Shown piece after piece: positions 35,398 through 45,134 of a stretch of 63,664 bases of DNA. Position 1 is the stretch's first letter, and each line of letters begins with the position of its first letter. A program made the position numbers and the translations under genes. The notes below the pieces were generated by a model that was not told where the DNA came from, did not search any database, and was given only the letters and a program-made list of their open reading frames with translations. This DNA is from JAQVEM01 sp964616545 (GTDB lineage: Bacteria; Actinomycetota; Humimicrobiia; Humimicrobiales; Humimicrobiaceae): positions 1 to 63,664 of the forward strand of contig CAZTUA010000013.1 in NCBI GenBank assembly GCA_964616545.1. The letters are read 5' to 3'.

Positions 35398-36318
35398 ATG
35401 GATAGACCCAAATATGCTTTCTTTGAAGGGAAAATAGTCCCTATTGAAAAAGCCAGAGTGGATATCAGAACAAATGCCCTGCAGTACGGCACAGCAATCT
35501 TTGAAGGAATCAGAAGCTATTGGAATGATAAAACCAAAACCAGTTATGTTTTCAGAATGGAAGACCATTATAAAAGATTAATAACAAATTCAAAAGTAAT
35601 GATGATAGATATAAAATACACCCTGAAAGAGCTGTGTGATATAACGCTGGAATTATTAAAAAAGGAAATGTACACAGAAGATTGCTATATAAGGCCGTTT
35701 GCCTATAACAGCGGTCTTGATATAGGACCCAAATTAATTGGCAATAACCAGGATTTATTTATATATATCATTCCGCTTGGAGAGTATATTGATATAAGCA
35801 GACCAATCAGTGTCTGTATTTCTTCCTGGGAACGTGTTTCTGATAATGCAATACCTCCGCGTGCAAAGATAGCCGGTTCATACGTAAACGCCGCATTCCA
35901 GAAAACAGAAGCACTTTTGAATGGTTATGATGAAGCTCTTGTATTAACATGCGATGGCAAACATGTAAGCGAAGGAAGCGCCATGAATGTTTTTATGGCC
36001 AGAGACGGTGTCCTTATCACGCCGCCCGTTACTGATGATATACTGGAGGGAATAACCAGGGATACTGTTATAAGACTTGCAGAAGAGGTTGAGAATATCG
36101 AAGTTATAGAAAGATCCATAGATAGGACAGAACTCTATACTGCAGACGAACTATTCTTCTGTGGAACCGGAGCTCAGATTTCTCCTATAGGTTTCGTTGA
36201 TAAACGTCCGGTTGGAAACGGTAAAATGGGGCCCATTGCAAAAAAACTTCAGGACCTCTATTTCAGGGTAGTAAAAAACGAAGTCAGTGAATACTCCGGC
36301 TGGTGCCAGAAGGTATAG
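35398..36318 (+). CDS. ilvE: Branched-chain amino acid aminotransferase
   Basis: 306 residues, fold-type IV PLP enzyme, the last step of Val, Leu and Ile synthesis. FFEGKIVPIEKARVDIRTNALQYGTAIFEGIR at the start, PLP lysine in PPRAKIAGSYVNA, and SEGSAMNVFM and LEGITRDTV later are all typical; the YGTAIFEGIRSYW wording fits IlvE better than D-amino acid transaminases. It lies apart from the main branched-chain block and on the other strand, downstream of the structured RNA. Confidence 0.94.
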   Translation: MDRPKYAFFEGKIVPIEKARVDIRTNALQYGTAIFEGIRSYWNDKTKTSYVFRMEDHYKRLITNSKVMMIDIKYTLKELCDITLELLKKEMYTEDCYIRPFAYNSGLDIGPKLIGNNQDLFIYIIPLGEYIDISRPISVCISSWERVSDNAIPPRAKIAGSYVNAAFQKTEALLNGYDEALVLTCDGKHVSEGSAMNVFMARDGVLITPPVTDDILEGITRDTVIRLAEEVENIEVIERSIDRTELYTADELFFCGTGAQISPIGFVDKRPVGNGKMGPIAKKLQDLYFRVVKNEVSEYSGWCQKV

Positions 36319-36374
36319 ATAAAAAATGAGTGCACGGTTTAGTGCATGCATAAATAATATTATTTTAAATATTT

Positions 36375-39300
36375 TCAATTAAAAAAATGCGAGCACAGTC
36401 CTGCGTATGAGCAGCGTTTCCTGCAGCTATTGCTGTAGTTGAATTTAAAATTATTATTTTTAATATTATTTACCGTACCAAGAATATCCTGTTTTATTTT
36501 TTCTATATCATCATCCCCGGGCTGCAGCGATTTCTCAACTCCATCCTTAAGATACAGAAGAAAGCCGGCTATATCCCCGGCTGGTTTTTTATATATTCCG
36601 GATAAAGCTCCGATATAAGAGCACAGCTGGAAAAGATTTAAATTTACAGGCTGGCTGCTGCTGCCTGCACCGAAAATATTACGGTCAGCATTGTGCTGTT
36701 CATTATTTATATCTCTTCCTCCGGAATAACCTGAAACTTTGTAATCAATAACCTCTATCCTGTTATTCTTTTTAATATCAACCCTGTCAAATTTACCGAC
36801 AATAAAGTAATTATCTACCTTCCAGTAAAAAAGCTGTTCAGTTTTCAGTGATTTTAAATCAGAGAAATCCCAGAATCTACTGTCAATGAATGTCTGGATA
36901 TATTTAGCTGCAGCATCATTTTTGAGCCTGCTGATAATAGCATCTTTTATAATTTTTTCCCTGCTCTTATTGCTTTCACTTTTCCTGCTATTATTAAATC
37001 CGATTAAAGTTATATTTTCTATGTATTTATGAATCTCTTCACCCATCTTTAATTCTTCGCCCGTTTTCTCCGGTATCAGATAAACGTATTTCCACTTATA
37101 CAATAATGGGCACTTTTTATAATCAAGAATCTGTGTTAACGGAAAAAATTTATGGCCCGTTTCCTTATCTTTAAAAACATTGCTTTCAATAAGATGTGAA
37201 TTTACTGTATTTACTGCATTTATAATTCTTCTCTCTTCCGGTTCTCTGCTCCCGGGCTTTAAAATTTCTGAATAAAGCTTTTTCTCCAGACTTTTCCACT
37301 TATTTCTGGTAAATGCCGCCGCATCATTTTTGCTTTTTTTACTCTTATTCTCTCCCCGGGGTTTTATAAAATGAAATACTTCTTCATAATTATCATAACT
37401 CCGGAATAGTTCCCCATTATAATTTTCTCTTACAAAATCCAGGCCTTCTTTATTTATAATTTTTAAACTGTTGCTTTCCCCTTTATTAATTATATCGCCA
37501 AAGAAGGGTACTATCTCTTTCGGCTTCGCATTATCTTTATTATAAGTTTCGCTATCTCCGTACTCACTGTAAGACAGCACGAGTATTTTTTTTGCCCTGC
37601 TGCATGCAACATAAAATATTCTTCTCTCTTCTTCAAATTTTATATCATCCAGTGCCTGCTTAAAATCACCGGCACTTTTAAAATTTTTCTTTTCCTGCCA
37701 TATTCTGTTATCTTTTCTTAATTCAGCCGGCACCATATAGTCTTTACCTGAAGTTCTACCCATATAGTCACCCTTCCACATGAAGGGTATAAAAACTACT
37801 TCAAACTCAAGGCCTTTGGCGGCATGGATGCTCATTATTTTTACAGAATTTTCTCCTGAAAATTCTACTGTTTCGGGGTCATCATAATCTGTTTTTGCCA
37901 CATCCCTGAGATAGGTTATGAAACCGGAGAGATTGCTCTGAAGATTACTTTTCTGGAAATCTGAAGAAACCCTGATAAGACTTTCAATATTTTTAATTTT
38001 TCTTTTTGCAACCGGGCCAAATTCTGATTTTAATTCATTCATTATTCCGGAATCTTCAGTTATAAGGCTGATTAGTTCTTTTAACTCCAGTTCGCCTGAC
38101 CTGCTGATATACAATCTCAGGCTCTCAATAAAATCTTTTAATCTTTTTTTTGTTTCCCCGCTTAAATATGGATTACTTCCGGAGTTTATTACCCCATCTA
38201 TCAAATCTACCTTTTCTCCTGAGCCTCCGGGTTTTCTCTTAATAAAATACATATCTCTGTCACAGATTTTGTACTTATCCGATTTAAGCAGGTATGTAAT
38301 GGATATTTCGTCATTTATATCTTCGGCTGCTTTTAGCCAGGAAATAATAAAAAGAATTTCCGGTTCAAAGAAAAAATTCTTCCCTCCGATAAGCTCAAAT
38401 TTTATGCCTTTCGCTTCAAGCTCTTTAATGATCCCCCCAAATCTCTTCCTTCTGGCAAGTATGGCAATTTCTTTTAGTTTGATTCCTCCCGAAGCCAGAT
38501 ATTTTATAATTTCAGCAATTTCTGCCGCTTCTTCTTCGTGAGTTTTCTTTGAATAAAAAACCACTGCGGAATCTTTCTTTTTACTTTCAGACTTGAGTTC
38601 CTTATTAAACCTTTTCTTATTTGCAGAAATAATACTGCTTACAGTTTCTATAATGCTATCTCCCGACCTGAAATTTGTCGTAAGGTAAAAGTCATAAACA
38701 TGCCTGTTTTTAAACTTATCAAATTTATGAAAATCCAGTATGTTTTCCACACATGCGCCCCTGAACGAGTAAATCCCCTGATCATCATCACCGACCACCG
38801 CAAGCCTGTTATATCCCGGTTTGTAAAGCAGAGAAAGCAGGTACGCCTGCGCAACATTGGTATCCTGGAATTCATCAACAAATATATATCTGAATCTCTG
38901 GCAGTATCTATCTCTGATTGTTTTTCTTTTACAGAATAAAAAATATGGCAGAAACACCTGGTCAGGATAATCAATGCAGTTTGTTCCAATCTTTCTCTTT
39001 TCGTATTCCTGATAGATGCCAGACAGCTCCCTGTGAATGTTTATCAGTTCTTCCTCCCTTTTTCTTAGAGCCCTGCTCTTATAAGAGGCAGTAATTTCCC
39101 TGTAATTATTCAGATATTCTCTGAACTGTTCAACGGATACGAGATTATTCTTCAGGTCTTCTATATAATTGAGCAGATTCTGTAGAAATTCCCCGACTTT
39201 CTTCTTTGTTTTTATATACTTCAGGCTGGATTCATCAAAAATTTCATATAATATTTGCCATGACTGGCTGCTGTTTATGATTTTAAAGTCTTTACCCAGG

Positions 39301-39614
39301 CCGAGTTCAAAACTATTCTCTGATATTATTTCGTTCCCGAAAGAATTAAATGTAAATATATTAATATTTTCGGAATCAATATCCTTTTTTATATTTTTTC
39401 TGACCCTTAACCTCATATTTTCGGCAGCATTTCTGGTAAAAGTAAGCACCAGTATATTATCGGGTGAGCAAATGCCTTCGTTTAATATCTTTATAATATT
39501 GCCGGTTATAACACGGGTTTTACCCGATCCGGCACATGCTATTATTCTTTTTACATCTGCCTCACTGTTAATTATATTTAGCTGTTCCTCTGTTTCCTTA
39601 ATTTTTTTACCCAT
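36375..39614 (-). CDS. AdnB-like UvrD helicase-RecB nuclease subunit
   Basis: 1079 residues. Superfamily 1 helicase motifs: ACAGSGKT (Walker A), FVDEFQDTN, GDDDQGIYSFRG, TTNFRSGD, SIHAAKGLEFEVV and ACSRAKKIL. The C-terminal nuclease has KFDRVD…EVIDYK and QLCSYIGAL, with four cysteines (KKCPL, then CRKRC and LC near the end) for an iron-sulfur staple. The ATG overlaps the preceding gene by 8 bp. With its neighbour it matches the AdnAB complex, where both subunits carry motor and nuclease, used for double-strand break end resection. Fully intact motifs suggest an active motor and nuclease. Confidence 0.85.
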   Translation of the reverse strand: MGKKIKETEEQLNIINSEADVKRIIACAGSGKTRVITGNIIKILNEGICSPDNILVLTFTRNAAENMRLRVRKNIKKDIDSENINIFTFNSFGNEIISENSFELGLGKDFKIINSSQSWQILYEIFDESSLKYIKTKKKVGEFLQNLLNYIEDLKNNLVSVEQFREYLNNYREITASYKSRALRKREEELINIHRELSGIYQEYEKRKIGTNCIDYPDQVFLPYFLFCKRKTIRDRYCQRFRYIFVDEFQDTNVAQAYLLSLLYKPGYNRLAVVGDDDQGIYSFRGACVENILDFHKFDKFKNRHVYDFYLTTNFRSGDSIIETVSSIISANKKRFNKELKSESKKKDSAVVFYSKKTHEEEAAEIAEIIKYLASGGIKLKEIAILARRKRFGGIIKELEAKGIKFELIGGKNFFFEPEILFIISWLKAAEDINDEISITYLLKSDKYKICDRDMYFIKRKPGGSGEKVDLIDGVINSGSNPYLSGETKKRLKDFIESLRLYISRSGELELKELISLITEDSGIMNELKSEFGPVAKRKIKNIESLIRVSSDFQKSNLQSNLSGFITYLRDVAKTDYDDPETVEFSGENSVKIMSIHAAKGLEFEVVFIPFMWKGDYMGRTSGKDYMVPAELRKDNRIWQEKKNFKSAGDFKQALDDIKFEEERRIFYVACSRAKKILVLSYSEYGDSETYNKDNAKPKEIVPFFGDIINKGESNSLKIINKEGLDFVRENYNGELFRSYDNYEEVFHFIKPRGENKSKKSKNDAAAFTRNKWKSLEKKLYSEILKPGSREPEERRIINAVNTVNSHLIESNVFKDKETGHKFFPLTQILDYKKCPLLYKWKYVYLIPEKTGEELKMGEEIHKYIENITLIGFNNSRKSESNKSREKIIKDAIISRLKNDAAAKYIQTFIDSRFWDFSDLKSLKTEQLFYWKVDNYFIVGKFDRVDIKKNNRIEVIDYKVSGYSGGRDINNEQHNADRNIFGAGSSSQPVNLNLFQLCSYIGALSGIYKKPAGDIAGFLLYLKDGVEKSLQPGDDDIEKIKQDILGTVNNIKNNNFKFNYSNSCRKRCSYAGLCSHFFN

Positions 39615-42600
39615 AATACTTTGGACACAAAATTTTAAACCCGCAGTTCAGGCAGGAACTATAGTTTTTCGGCTCCGGGTCAAATTTCTCTTTTTTTATC
39701 CTTGAAATACTCTTATTTAATATCCATCTGATTTTGTTCCTGTCATAATAATCGCCTGGAACTATATACAGCGGTTTTTTTAAATTTCCCAGGCATATAT
39801 ATTTCATTACTGAATTCATTGACCTGAAATCTTTTAGGTCTTTGCTCATTTCCAGGGCCATCCTGTAGACTTTTAGCTGTAATTCCTCTTTTAAATCCCT
39901 GTCACTGTATGAAGATGACCCGGATTTATAATCAATAATTTCAATATCTTTTTCGCCTGTAACATTTATCTGGTCTATTCTCCCTTTAATTTCCCCCTTT
40001 TCAGTATTAAATGAAAATTCTTTTTCAACTATAGATTTCTGCGGTTTGGAAGGCATCATATTATCAAAGAAGTTTTTAAACTCTACCAGTGCCTTTTCTC
40101 TGAAATCTTCTTTTAAAAATTTAAAATCAAAATTTGCTTTCTCAAATACTTCGTTTATTATCTTTTCAAGCTTTTCCCAGCTGTAATCGTCTTTACTGCT
40201 AAAAAATATTTTTAGCACCTCATGGTAAATCTTTCCTACAATAAGGCTTATACCTTCCTTTTCCCTCAGGCTAAAATAATATTTAAATTTGTACTTCAGC
40301 GGACAGTCCCTTAAAATATCAATACTGCTGAAAGAAAATGACTGTGAGAAAATATTTAAAGGATTTTTCATATTTCTGGTAGGTTTTATGAAATCCCACC
40401 ACATAGCAGGATTATAAAAATGCTTTAAAAAAATAATTTTATTCCTGTAACATTTATGTTCAACTTTAAGGTTATTTTCCAGCCTTGAAACTGCAACCAG
40501 CGCTTTTTTACGTGTCAGCCATATATTATTTAAATCAATATCTTCAAAGGATTCTATCCCGGTAAATCCCGATTTTCCAATTAAGGTGTTTTCCGGTATT
40601 TTGGGTACTTCCCCCTCTCCAGTCTCTTTATCACTGCCGGTTCCGCATTTTAAATTTCTGGCAATCTTTTCCATCTCCTCAAAAAAGATTGACTTTCTCC
40701 TGCTGCTGGAAGTTATATACAGAAACTCCTCTGCCCTTGTTATCCCATTATAAAAGAGCTTTATTTCACCCCTCATATGGTCTTTTTTTAGTTCTTCTAT
40801 ATCAGGATTTTTTATCCTGTCAGGATAGCTAAATATACGGGCATCATAGCCCTGTGTTAAGGTAAATTTTGCGGGTAAATAATTTTTATTTATAAAAGGT
40901 ATAAATACTGCTTTAAACTCAAGTCCTTTACACTGATGGAAGCTGAATATATTAACCGAGCCTGCATGAATCATATCTCTGGTACTTTCTTCAATTTCCT
41001 CGGTAAATTTACTCTCAATAATGTTATCAACAAAGTTAATATATTCCCGGATATCTCCCGGAGTATTTTTTTCACTAAAATCTTTAACGTTACCAAGGAA
41101 ATCCCCGAGATTTACCCACCTGTTACTACCGGCTATACTGTTATTTTCCGTCAATTTCAGGTAATCCATAATGCCTGTTCCCCTGTCTTCTATAAGCTCC
41201 AGGGAAATTTCAAATACATTTTTGCTACCCATAATTTCCATCAGCCGGTAAACTGCCGAAACAAAATTAATTATTTTTAAGAGCTCTCTGCCGGTTCCTG
41301 TGCTGCTTTTTTTTGTATTCCCCGCTTTTATATACTGGCTCCTGAAATGCCCCCATATACCTCCTGTGGCGTGGCCGCCATCATCTGCAAAGAGCTTCTT
41401 TAACTTTCTAAAGTACAGTGGCTCCAGACCTATTATATCCGAGAGAACGAGATTTTCTATTAAAGCATCCAGGTCGCTGACGGAATTATCACTGTCACTA
41501 CCGGAACCGCTGCTTTCTGATTTTCCTTCGTACTCTATATCCTTTACTGCGATCATCAGCCTCATGAAGTTAAGCAGATATTTAATTAATTTGTTATCAA
41601 GCAGATTCCTTGTTCCTCTTCTTACAAAAGGAACACCACCCAGCAATAATGCATTCTCAATAATATGGGTTTCATAGCCCAGGCCTTTAATTATTATTGC
41701 AATCTCTTCTGGTTTTATGCCCTTTTTCAGGTACAGTGACTTAATCTCCCGGCAGATAAAGCTGGCTTCATCAAGCAGCGTGCTGAATTCTTTTAAATGT
41801 ATCTCTCCTGAAGGTTTATTTCCATATGAGGTTGTTTCTTTTGGTATTCTGTCTTTAACCAGGCCGATAAATTTATTACAGGCTTCGCTTATAGCGGGAG
41901 TGCTTCTATGATTCTTCTTTAAGAAAAATACATTTTCAGGCTTTAGATCATTATAGACCATTTTAAAAATGTTCTGTGCCGAACCCCTGAATCCATAGAT
42001 TGACTGGTCATCATTGCCAAAATAAATACAGTTAGAATTTGAAATATATTTTATTATCAAAAATTGAGCCCTGTTTATCTCCTGCAGCTCATCAACAAGG
42101 ATATAATCATACCTTTCCCTGTAGTAATCTCTTATTCCTTTTTGTTTTTTTAGTATACCGGCTGTTTCTTCAAGCAACATCCCATAGTTATAAGAACAGG
42201 TTCTTCTCAGTTCATCTATATATCTGGAATATATTCCGGCCATTTCTGACAGTAAGGGATTAAAAAAAGGTGTAAATTTATCCAGTAGTTCTCCGGGGGT
42301 AAATAGATTTTCCTGGGCCCGCAGAATAAAATCAAAAATTTCCTGAATATAGCTATTTTCAATAAACTTACTGTGGTTTATATATTTAAAAGTATAAGGA
42401 TATTTTTTTTCATCAAGTGCTTTTATTACACTCTTAAGAAGCTCCCATTGCTGCACTGAATTCAAAACATTTAAATCTCCAAAACTCTCACACTTCCCGG
42501 TGTCTTCTCTTCTATTTTTCCTTCCATTATGGCAGTCGTTCTGAAGCCGGTCCAGGTGTAATAAGACGCGTGATCTGCTTATAAAGCTCGTGCAAAAAGA

Positions 42601-42849
42601 ATGGAAAGTTTCTATTGGTATTTCCAGTATGCTTTTATTTATGATTGAAGTTGTTTCTTCTCTTATTAATTTTGACCACCTGCGGTTAAAACAGAAAATC
42701 AGTATTTTTTCGGGATCTATCTTTTTAGTGTTGACAAGATATCCTGCCAGTTCCAGCAGCGTATGAGTCTTTCCGGAACCCGGGGGCCCTATTACCAGAA
42801 AGTCGCTGTTCTTTCTGTTTATAACATCTGTCAGTCTATCATCCAGCAT
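39607..42849 (-). CDS. AdnA-like UvrD helicase-RecB nuclease subunit
   Basis: 1080 residues from the ATG at 42849. Helicase motifs: GPPGSGKT, VDELQEINRAQ (the usual DEFQD reads DELQE), GNDDQSIYGFRG, KKNHRSTP, HQCKGLEFKAV and GITRAEEFL. The nuclease domain keeps RIDQ…EIIDYKSG and QLKVYRMAL, and CPLKY plus CLNCGFKILC give the four iron-sulfur cysteines. The start follows the stop of a 50-residue gene by 3 nt and has no ribosome-binding site, so translation is probably coupled. It is first in order, as adnA is in mycobacteria; assignment as A versus B rests mainly on that. Confidence 0.82.
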   Translation of the reverse strand: MLDDRLTDVINRKNSDFLVIGPPGSGKTHTLLELAGYLVNTKKIDPEKILIFCFNRRWSKLIREETTSIINKSILEIPIETFHSFCTSFISRSRVLLHLDRLQNDCHNGRKNRREDTGKCESFGDLNVLNSVQQWELLKSVIKALDEKKYPYTFKYINHSKFIENSYIQEIFDFILRAQENLFTPGELLDKFTPFFNPLLSEMAGIYSRYIDELRRTCSYNYGMLLEETAGILKKQKGIRDYYRERYDYILVDELQEINRAQFLIIKYISNSNCIYFGNDDQSIYGFRGSAQNIFKMVYNDLKPENVFFLKKNHRSTPAISEACNKFIGLVKDRIPKETTSYGNKPSGEIHLKEFSTLLDEASFICREIKSLYLKKGIKPEEIAIIIKGLGYETHIIENALLLGGVPFVRRGTRNLLDNKLIKYLLNFMRLMIAVKDIEYEGKSESSGSGSDSDNSVSDLDALIENLVLSDIIGLEPLYFRKLKKLFADDGGHATGGIWGHFRSQYIKAGNTKKSSTGTGRELLKIINFVSAVYRLMEIMGSKNVFEISLELIEDRGTGIMDYLKLTENNSIAGSNRWVNLGDFLGNVKDFSEKNTPGDIREYINFVDNIIESKFTEEIEESTRDMIHAGSVNIFSFHQCKGLEFKAVFIPFINKNYLPAKFTLTQGYDARIFSYPDRIKNPDIEELKKDHMRGEIKLFYNGITRAEEFLYITSSSRRKSIFFEEMEKIARNLKCGTGSDKETGEGEVPKIPENTLIGKSGFTGIESFEDIDLNNIWLTRKKALVAVSRLENNLKVEHKCYRNKIIFLKHFYNPAMWWDFIKPTRNMKNPLNIFSQSFSFSSIDILRDCPLKYKFKYYFSLREKEGISLIVGKIYHEVLKIFFSSKDDYSWEKLEKIINEVFEKANFDFKFLKEDFREKALVEFKNFFDNMMPSKPQKSIVEKEFSFNTEKGEIKGRIDQINVTGEKDIEIIDYKSGSSSYSDRDLKEELQLKVYRMALEMSKDLKDFRSMNSVMKYICLGNLKKPLYIVPGDYYDRNKIRWILNKSISRIKKEKFDPEPKNYSSCLNCGFKILCPKYYG

Positions 42850-42852
42850 CAA

Positions 42853-43005
42853 TTATTTGGCATTTATTTGTTTTAACTCAATCAGTATCTCTTTTAAAAG
42901 GGTTAACTGAAGTCTTCTGAAATCAATATCGCTTGAAAGTTTTACCCATTTTCTTGGATTACCTTCGGGTATATATTTGTCCAGTTCTGATAGTATATCC
43001 CCCAT
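42853..43005 (-). CDS. Small protein of 50 residues heading the adnAB-like operon
   Basis: Starts MGDILSELDKYIPEGNPRKW and continues with a charged, likely helical C-terminus ending LIELKQINAK. AAGGAG precedes the ATG by 9 nt, a better signal than either large gene has. Its stop TAA is followed at once by TTGATG, the start of the helicase gene. No membrane segment or Cys. I do not recognise the family. Position suggests a small partner of the nuclease, or only a translation initiator for it. Confidence 0.65.
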   Translation of the reverse strand: MGDILSELDKYIPEGNPRKWVKLSSDIDFRRLQLTLLKEILIELKQINAK

Positions 43006-43140
43006 GTTATATACTCCTTTTATATAATAATCTGATTATTACCGGTTATTTTATTTAGATAAATTACCGGATCTTTGATGTTATCTCCTCAAAGCATATT
43101 TATTAATATAATCTATCTCTATATAACCGGCTGTATTTAA

Positions 43141-43214
43141 TGGAGCGGGCTACGGGAATCGAACCCGCCTCTTGAGCTTGGGAAGCTCATGTACTACCAA
43201 TATACTAAGCCCGC
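43141..43214 (-). tRNA. tRNA-Gly (anticodon CCC)
   Basis: Read on the minus strand: acceptor GCGGGCT pairs with AGCCCGC; anticodon stem TGAGC/GCTCA with loop TTCCCAA, anticodon CCC; T-arm GCGGG TTCGAAT CCCGT; 3' end TCCA, so CCA is encoded. D-arm short but normal. It reads GGG codons. Confidence 0.95.
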
Positions 43215-43305
43215 ATGATAGAACCGTCTTTAAAAACCGGCTCTTTTCTATTTTCTATCCTTCTTTTTTACCAGAATTTTTTCTGGATTATACGGATTTT
43301 TTAGT

Positions 43306-43971
43306 TTACTGACCGGTTTTCCTGTCTTCGCTCTCTTTTTCTTTACTTTCCTCCTGCTGGCTCTCTTCTTCCCTGGCTTCTCCCTCCACGGCTTCTTCTA
43401 CTTGAATTTCCTCTCTGGCTTCTTCTTCAATTTCTTCTTTTTTTGCACCTGGAACCAGCCCTGTAATGGTGAGGTTTGTTTTTATAACCTTTACACCCAG
43501 CTTTTCTGATACAATACCCGAGGCAGCGTCAATTATTTCCTGCATCTTTTTAGGAATATCTACATTCTCATTTAATCTGGCATTCATATTAATAATTATT
43601 CCCGTTGTTCTGGGAAGTATTTTTACCCTTATCTCTTCCAGGCCTTTAACTTTTAACGCCTCATTTTTAATCTGGCCGCTTATTGTTTCAAGGGTTACCA
43701 TCGCGTTCCCGGTTTTGGAGCTGGAAATATTTGCTACCTTTGTTCTTCTCTTATAGAATTCCATTAATATTAAAAATAAACTAAGCACAAGAACAGCCAG
43801 CAGAGCAAGAGTAGCAACAAGTTTGTTTATTGTATGTTCCGGGTTCAGAATTCTTAATGCCTGGTCAGACCACTTGAAAAATTCTCCCCAGACATTGACA
43901 GTTGATATAATTGAAAAGCAGATTAGAAATAATAATACCAGAACCACAATTATTTTATTAAATATATTCAC
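43306..43971 (-). CDS. amaP: AmaP-like alkaline-shock membrane anchor (Asp23 domain)
   Basis: 221 residues from a GTG at 43971, chosen because AGGAGG lies 6 nt upstream. Two membrane helices (IIVVLVLLFLICFSII and VATLALLAVLVLSLFLIL) hold the protein near its N-terminus; then an Asp23/Gls24-like domain (GNAMVTLETISGQIKNEAL…VKVIKTNLTITG), then a 45-residue Glu-rich tail. AmaP anchors Asp23 at the membrane in Bacillota and relates to envelope stress. No asp23 gene is nearby. The acidic tail is unusual and shared in style with DivIVA here. Confidence 0.8.
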   Translation of the reverse strand: MNIFNKIIVVLVLLFLICFSIISTVNVWGEFFKWSDQALRILNPEHTINKLVATLALLAVLVLSLFLILMEFYKRRTKVANISSSKTGNAMVTLETISGQIKNEALKVKGLEEIRVKILPRTTGIIINMNARLNENVDIPKKMQEIIDAASGIVSEKLGVKVIKTNLTITGLVPGAKKEEIEEEAREEIQVEEAVEGEAREEESQQEESKEKESEDRKTGQ

Positions 43972-44052
43972 TGCATACCTCCTGTAAAATTTTTGATGGA
44001 TAAGAAACAACTAAAGGTTATAATAGCCAAATTAAAAAGTCAATAAATCCAG

Positions 44053-44076
44053 GGCTCTGCTCTCACAGAGCCTTTT
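44053..44076 (+). terminator. Terminator-like hairpin without an upstream gene on that strand
   Basis: GGCTCTG, 6-nt loop, CAGAGCC, then TTTT on the plus strand. No plus-strand gene lies just upstream. It falls in the leader region of the minus-strand amaP transcript, where it could act as an RNA structure. Purpose unclear. Confidence 0.3.
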
Positions 44077-44255
44077 AAAAAATAAAATAACTATTCAAAA
44101 AATCTATCGGATTAAATAAAATATTTTAAATAGACCTCTGTGAAAAGAGTGGCTATTCCCGGCAGTAATTGTTAATATTGGTTAATCATAGCTGCCGGAA
44201 TTGTTGTTACAGTTATAAATTAAATTAATATTACTTACGGGAGAAAGACTAAAAA

Positions 44256-45134
44256 ATGAAAACACTGGTTATCTTGAATCCATCTGCGGGAAAAGGGAAA
44301 TCTATCGATGTCAGAGATATTATTAAATCGGGACTAAGGAAGTACAGTATTGATTACGAGATGTACATAAGCAAGAATCTTGATGATATGATAAATGCTA
44401 CAAAGACCGGACTTGAAAAAGATTTTCAAAATTTTATCGCTGTCGGTGGCGACGGGACGCTTCATTATCTTGCAAATGTTCTGGCAGGAACTGACAAAAA
44501 TATTGGCGCTATTCCCACAGGTTCCGGAAATGATGCAACAGCAACACTGGGTATAACTTCAGATATTGAAAAGTGCTGTCATACTATAAAGAATGGCAAA
44601 ATAAAGAAAATCGACCTTGGCCTGATAAATGATAAATATTATTACTTATGTATAGCAGGTTCAGGATTTGATTCACAGGTTAATTACCTGGCAAATAATA
44701 CACGCATGCCAGTAAAAGGGCCCCTAAAATACTCATATTCAGTATATAAAACTTTAATTACATTCAGGCCAAAAAAGTTCTTTGTGGATTATAACAATAA
44801 TGCAAGGGAGCTCTATGGAATGATGATTGCAGCTTCAAATATGCCCATGTATGGAGGAGGTATGAGAATAACTCCTGACGCCGATCCCGAAGATGGGCTA
44901 TTTGACGTATGCATAATTAAAAAAATGACCAAAATGCATTTTATAAAAATTTTCCCAAAAGTATACGAGGGAAAACATGTAAATGATGAGCACGTCGAGA
45001 TTTTTAGAACTGCTGCACTTAAACTTGACAGTGAGTATCCTTTCAGTGTCTTTGCAGACGGTGAATATATATGCAAATTACCTGCCAGTTTTAAAATGAT
45101 TCCGAAAAAACTAAATTTTATAGTTCCGGGCTAA
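44256..45134 (+). CDS. YegS/DagK-family lipid kinase
   Basis: 292 residues. Diacylglycerol kinase catalytic domain: VILNPSAGKGKS at the N-terminus, AVGGDGTLHYLANV (nucleotide loop), GAIPTGSGNDATATLG, and later MYGGGMRITPDADPEDGLFDV. Such enzymes phosphorylate diacylglycerol or related lipids at the membrane surface. Single gene; its stop overlaps the stop of the convergent substrate-binding gene. Confidence 0.9.
   Translation: MKTLVILNPSAGKGKSIDVRDIIKSGLRKYSIDYEMYISKNLDDMINATKTGLEKDFQNFIAVGGDGTLHYLANVLAGTDKNIGAIPTGSGNDATATLGITSDIEKCCHTIKNGKIKKIDLGLINDKYYYLCIAGSGFDSQVNYLANNTRMPVKGPLKYSYSVYKTLITFRPKKFFVDYNNNARELYGMMIAASNMPMYGGGMRITPDADPEDGLFDVCIIKKMTKMHFIKIFPKVYEGKHVNDEHVEIFRTAALKLDSEYPFSVFADGEYICKLPASFKMIPKKLNFIVPG

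Noticed and set aside
36325..36350. TGCAC/GTGCA hairpin between ilvE and the adnB-like gene as terminator
   Set aside because: Only five pairs and no U-run directly after it.
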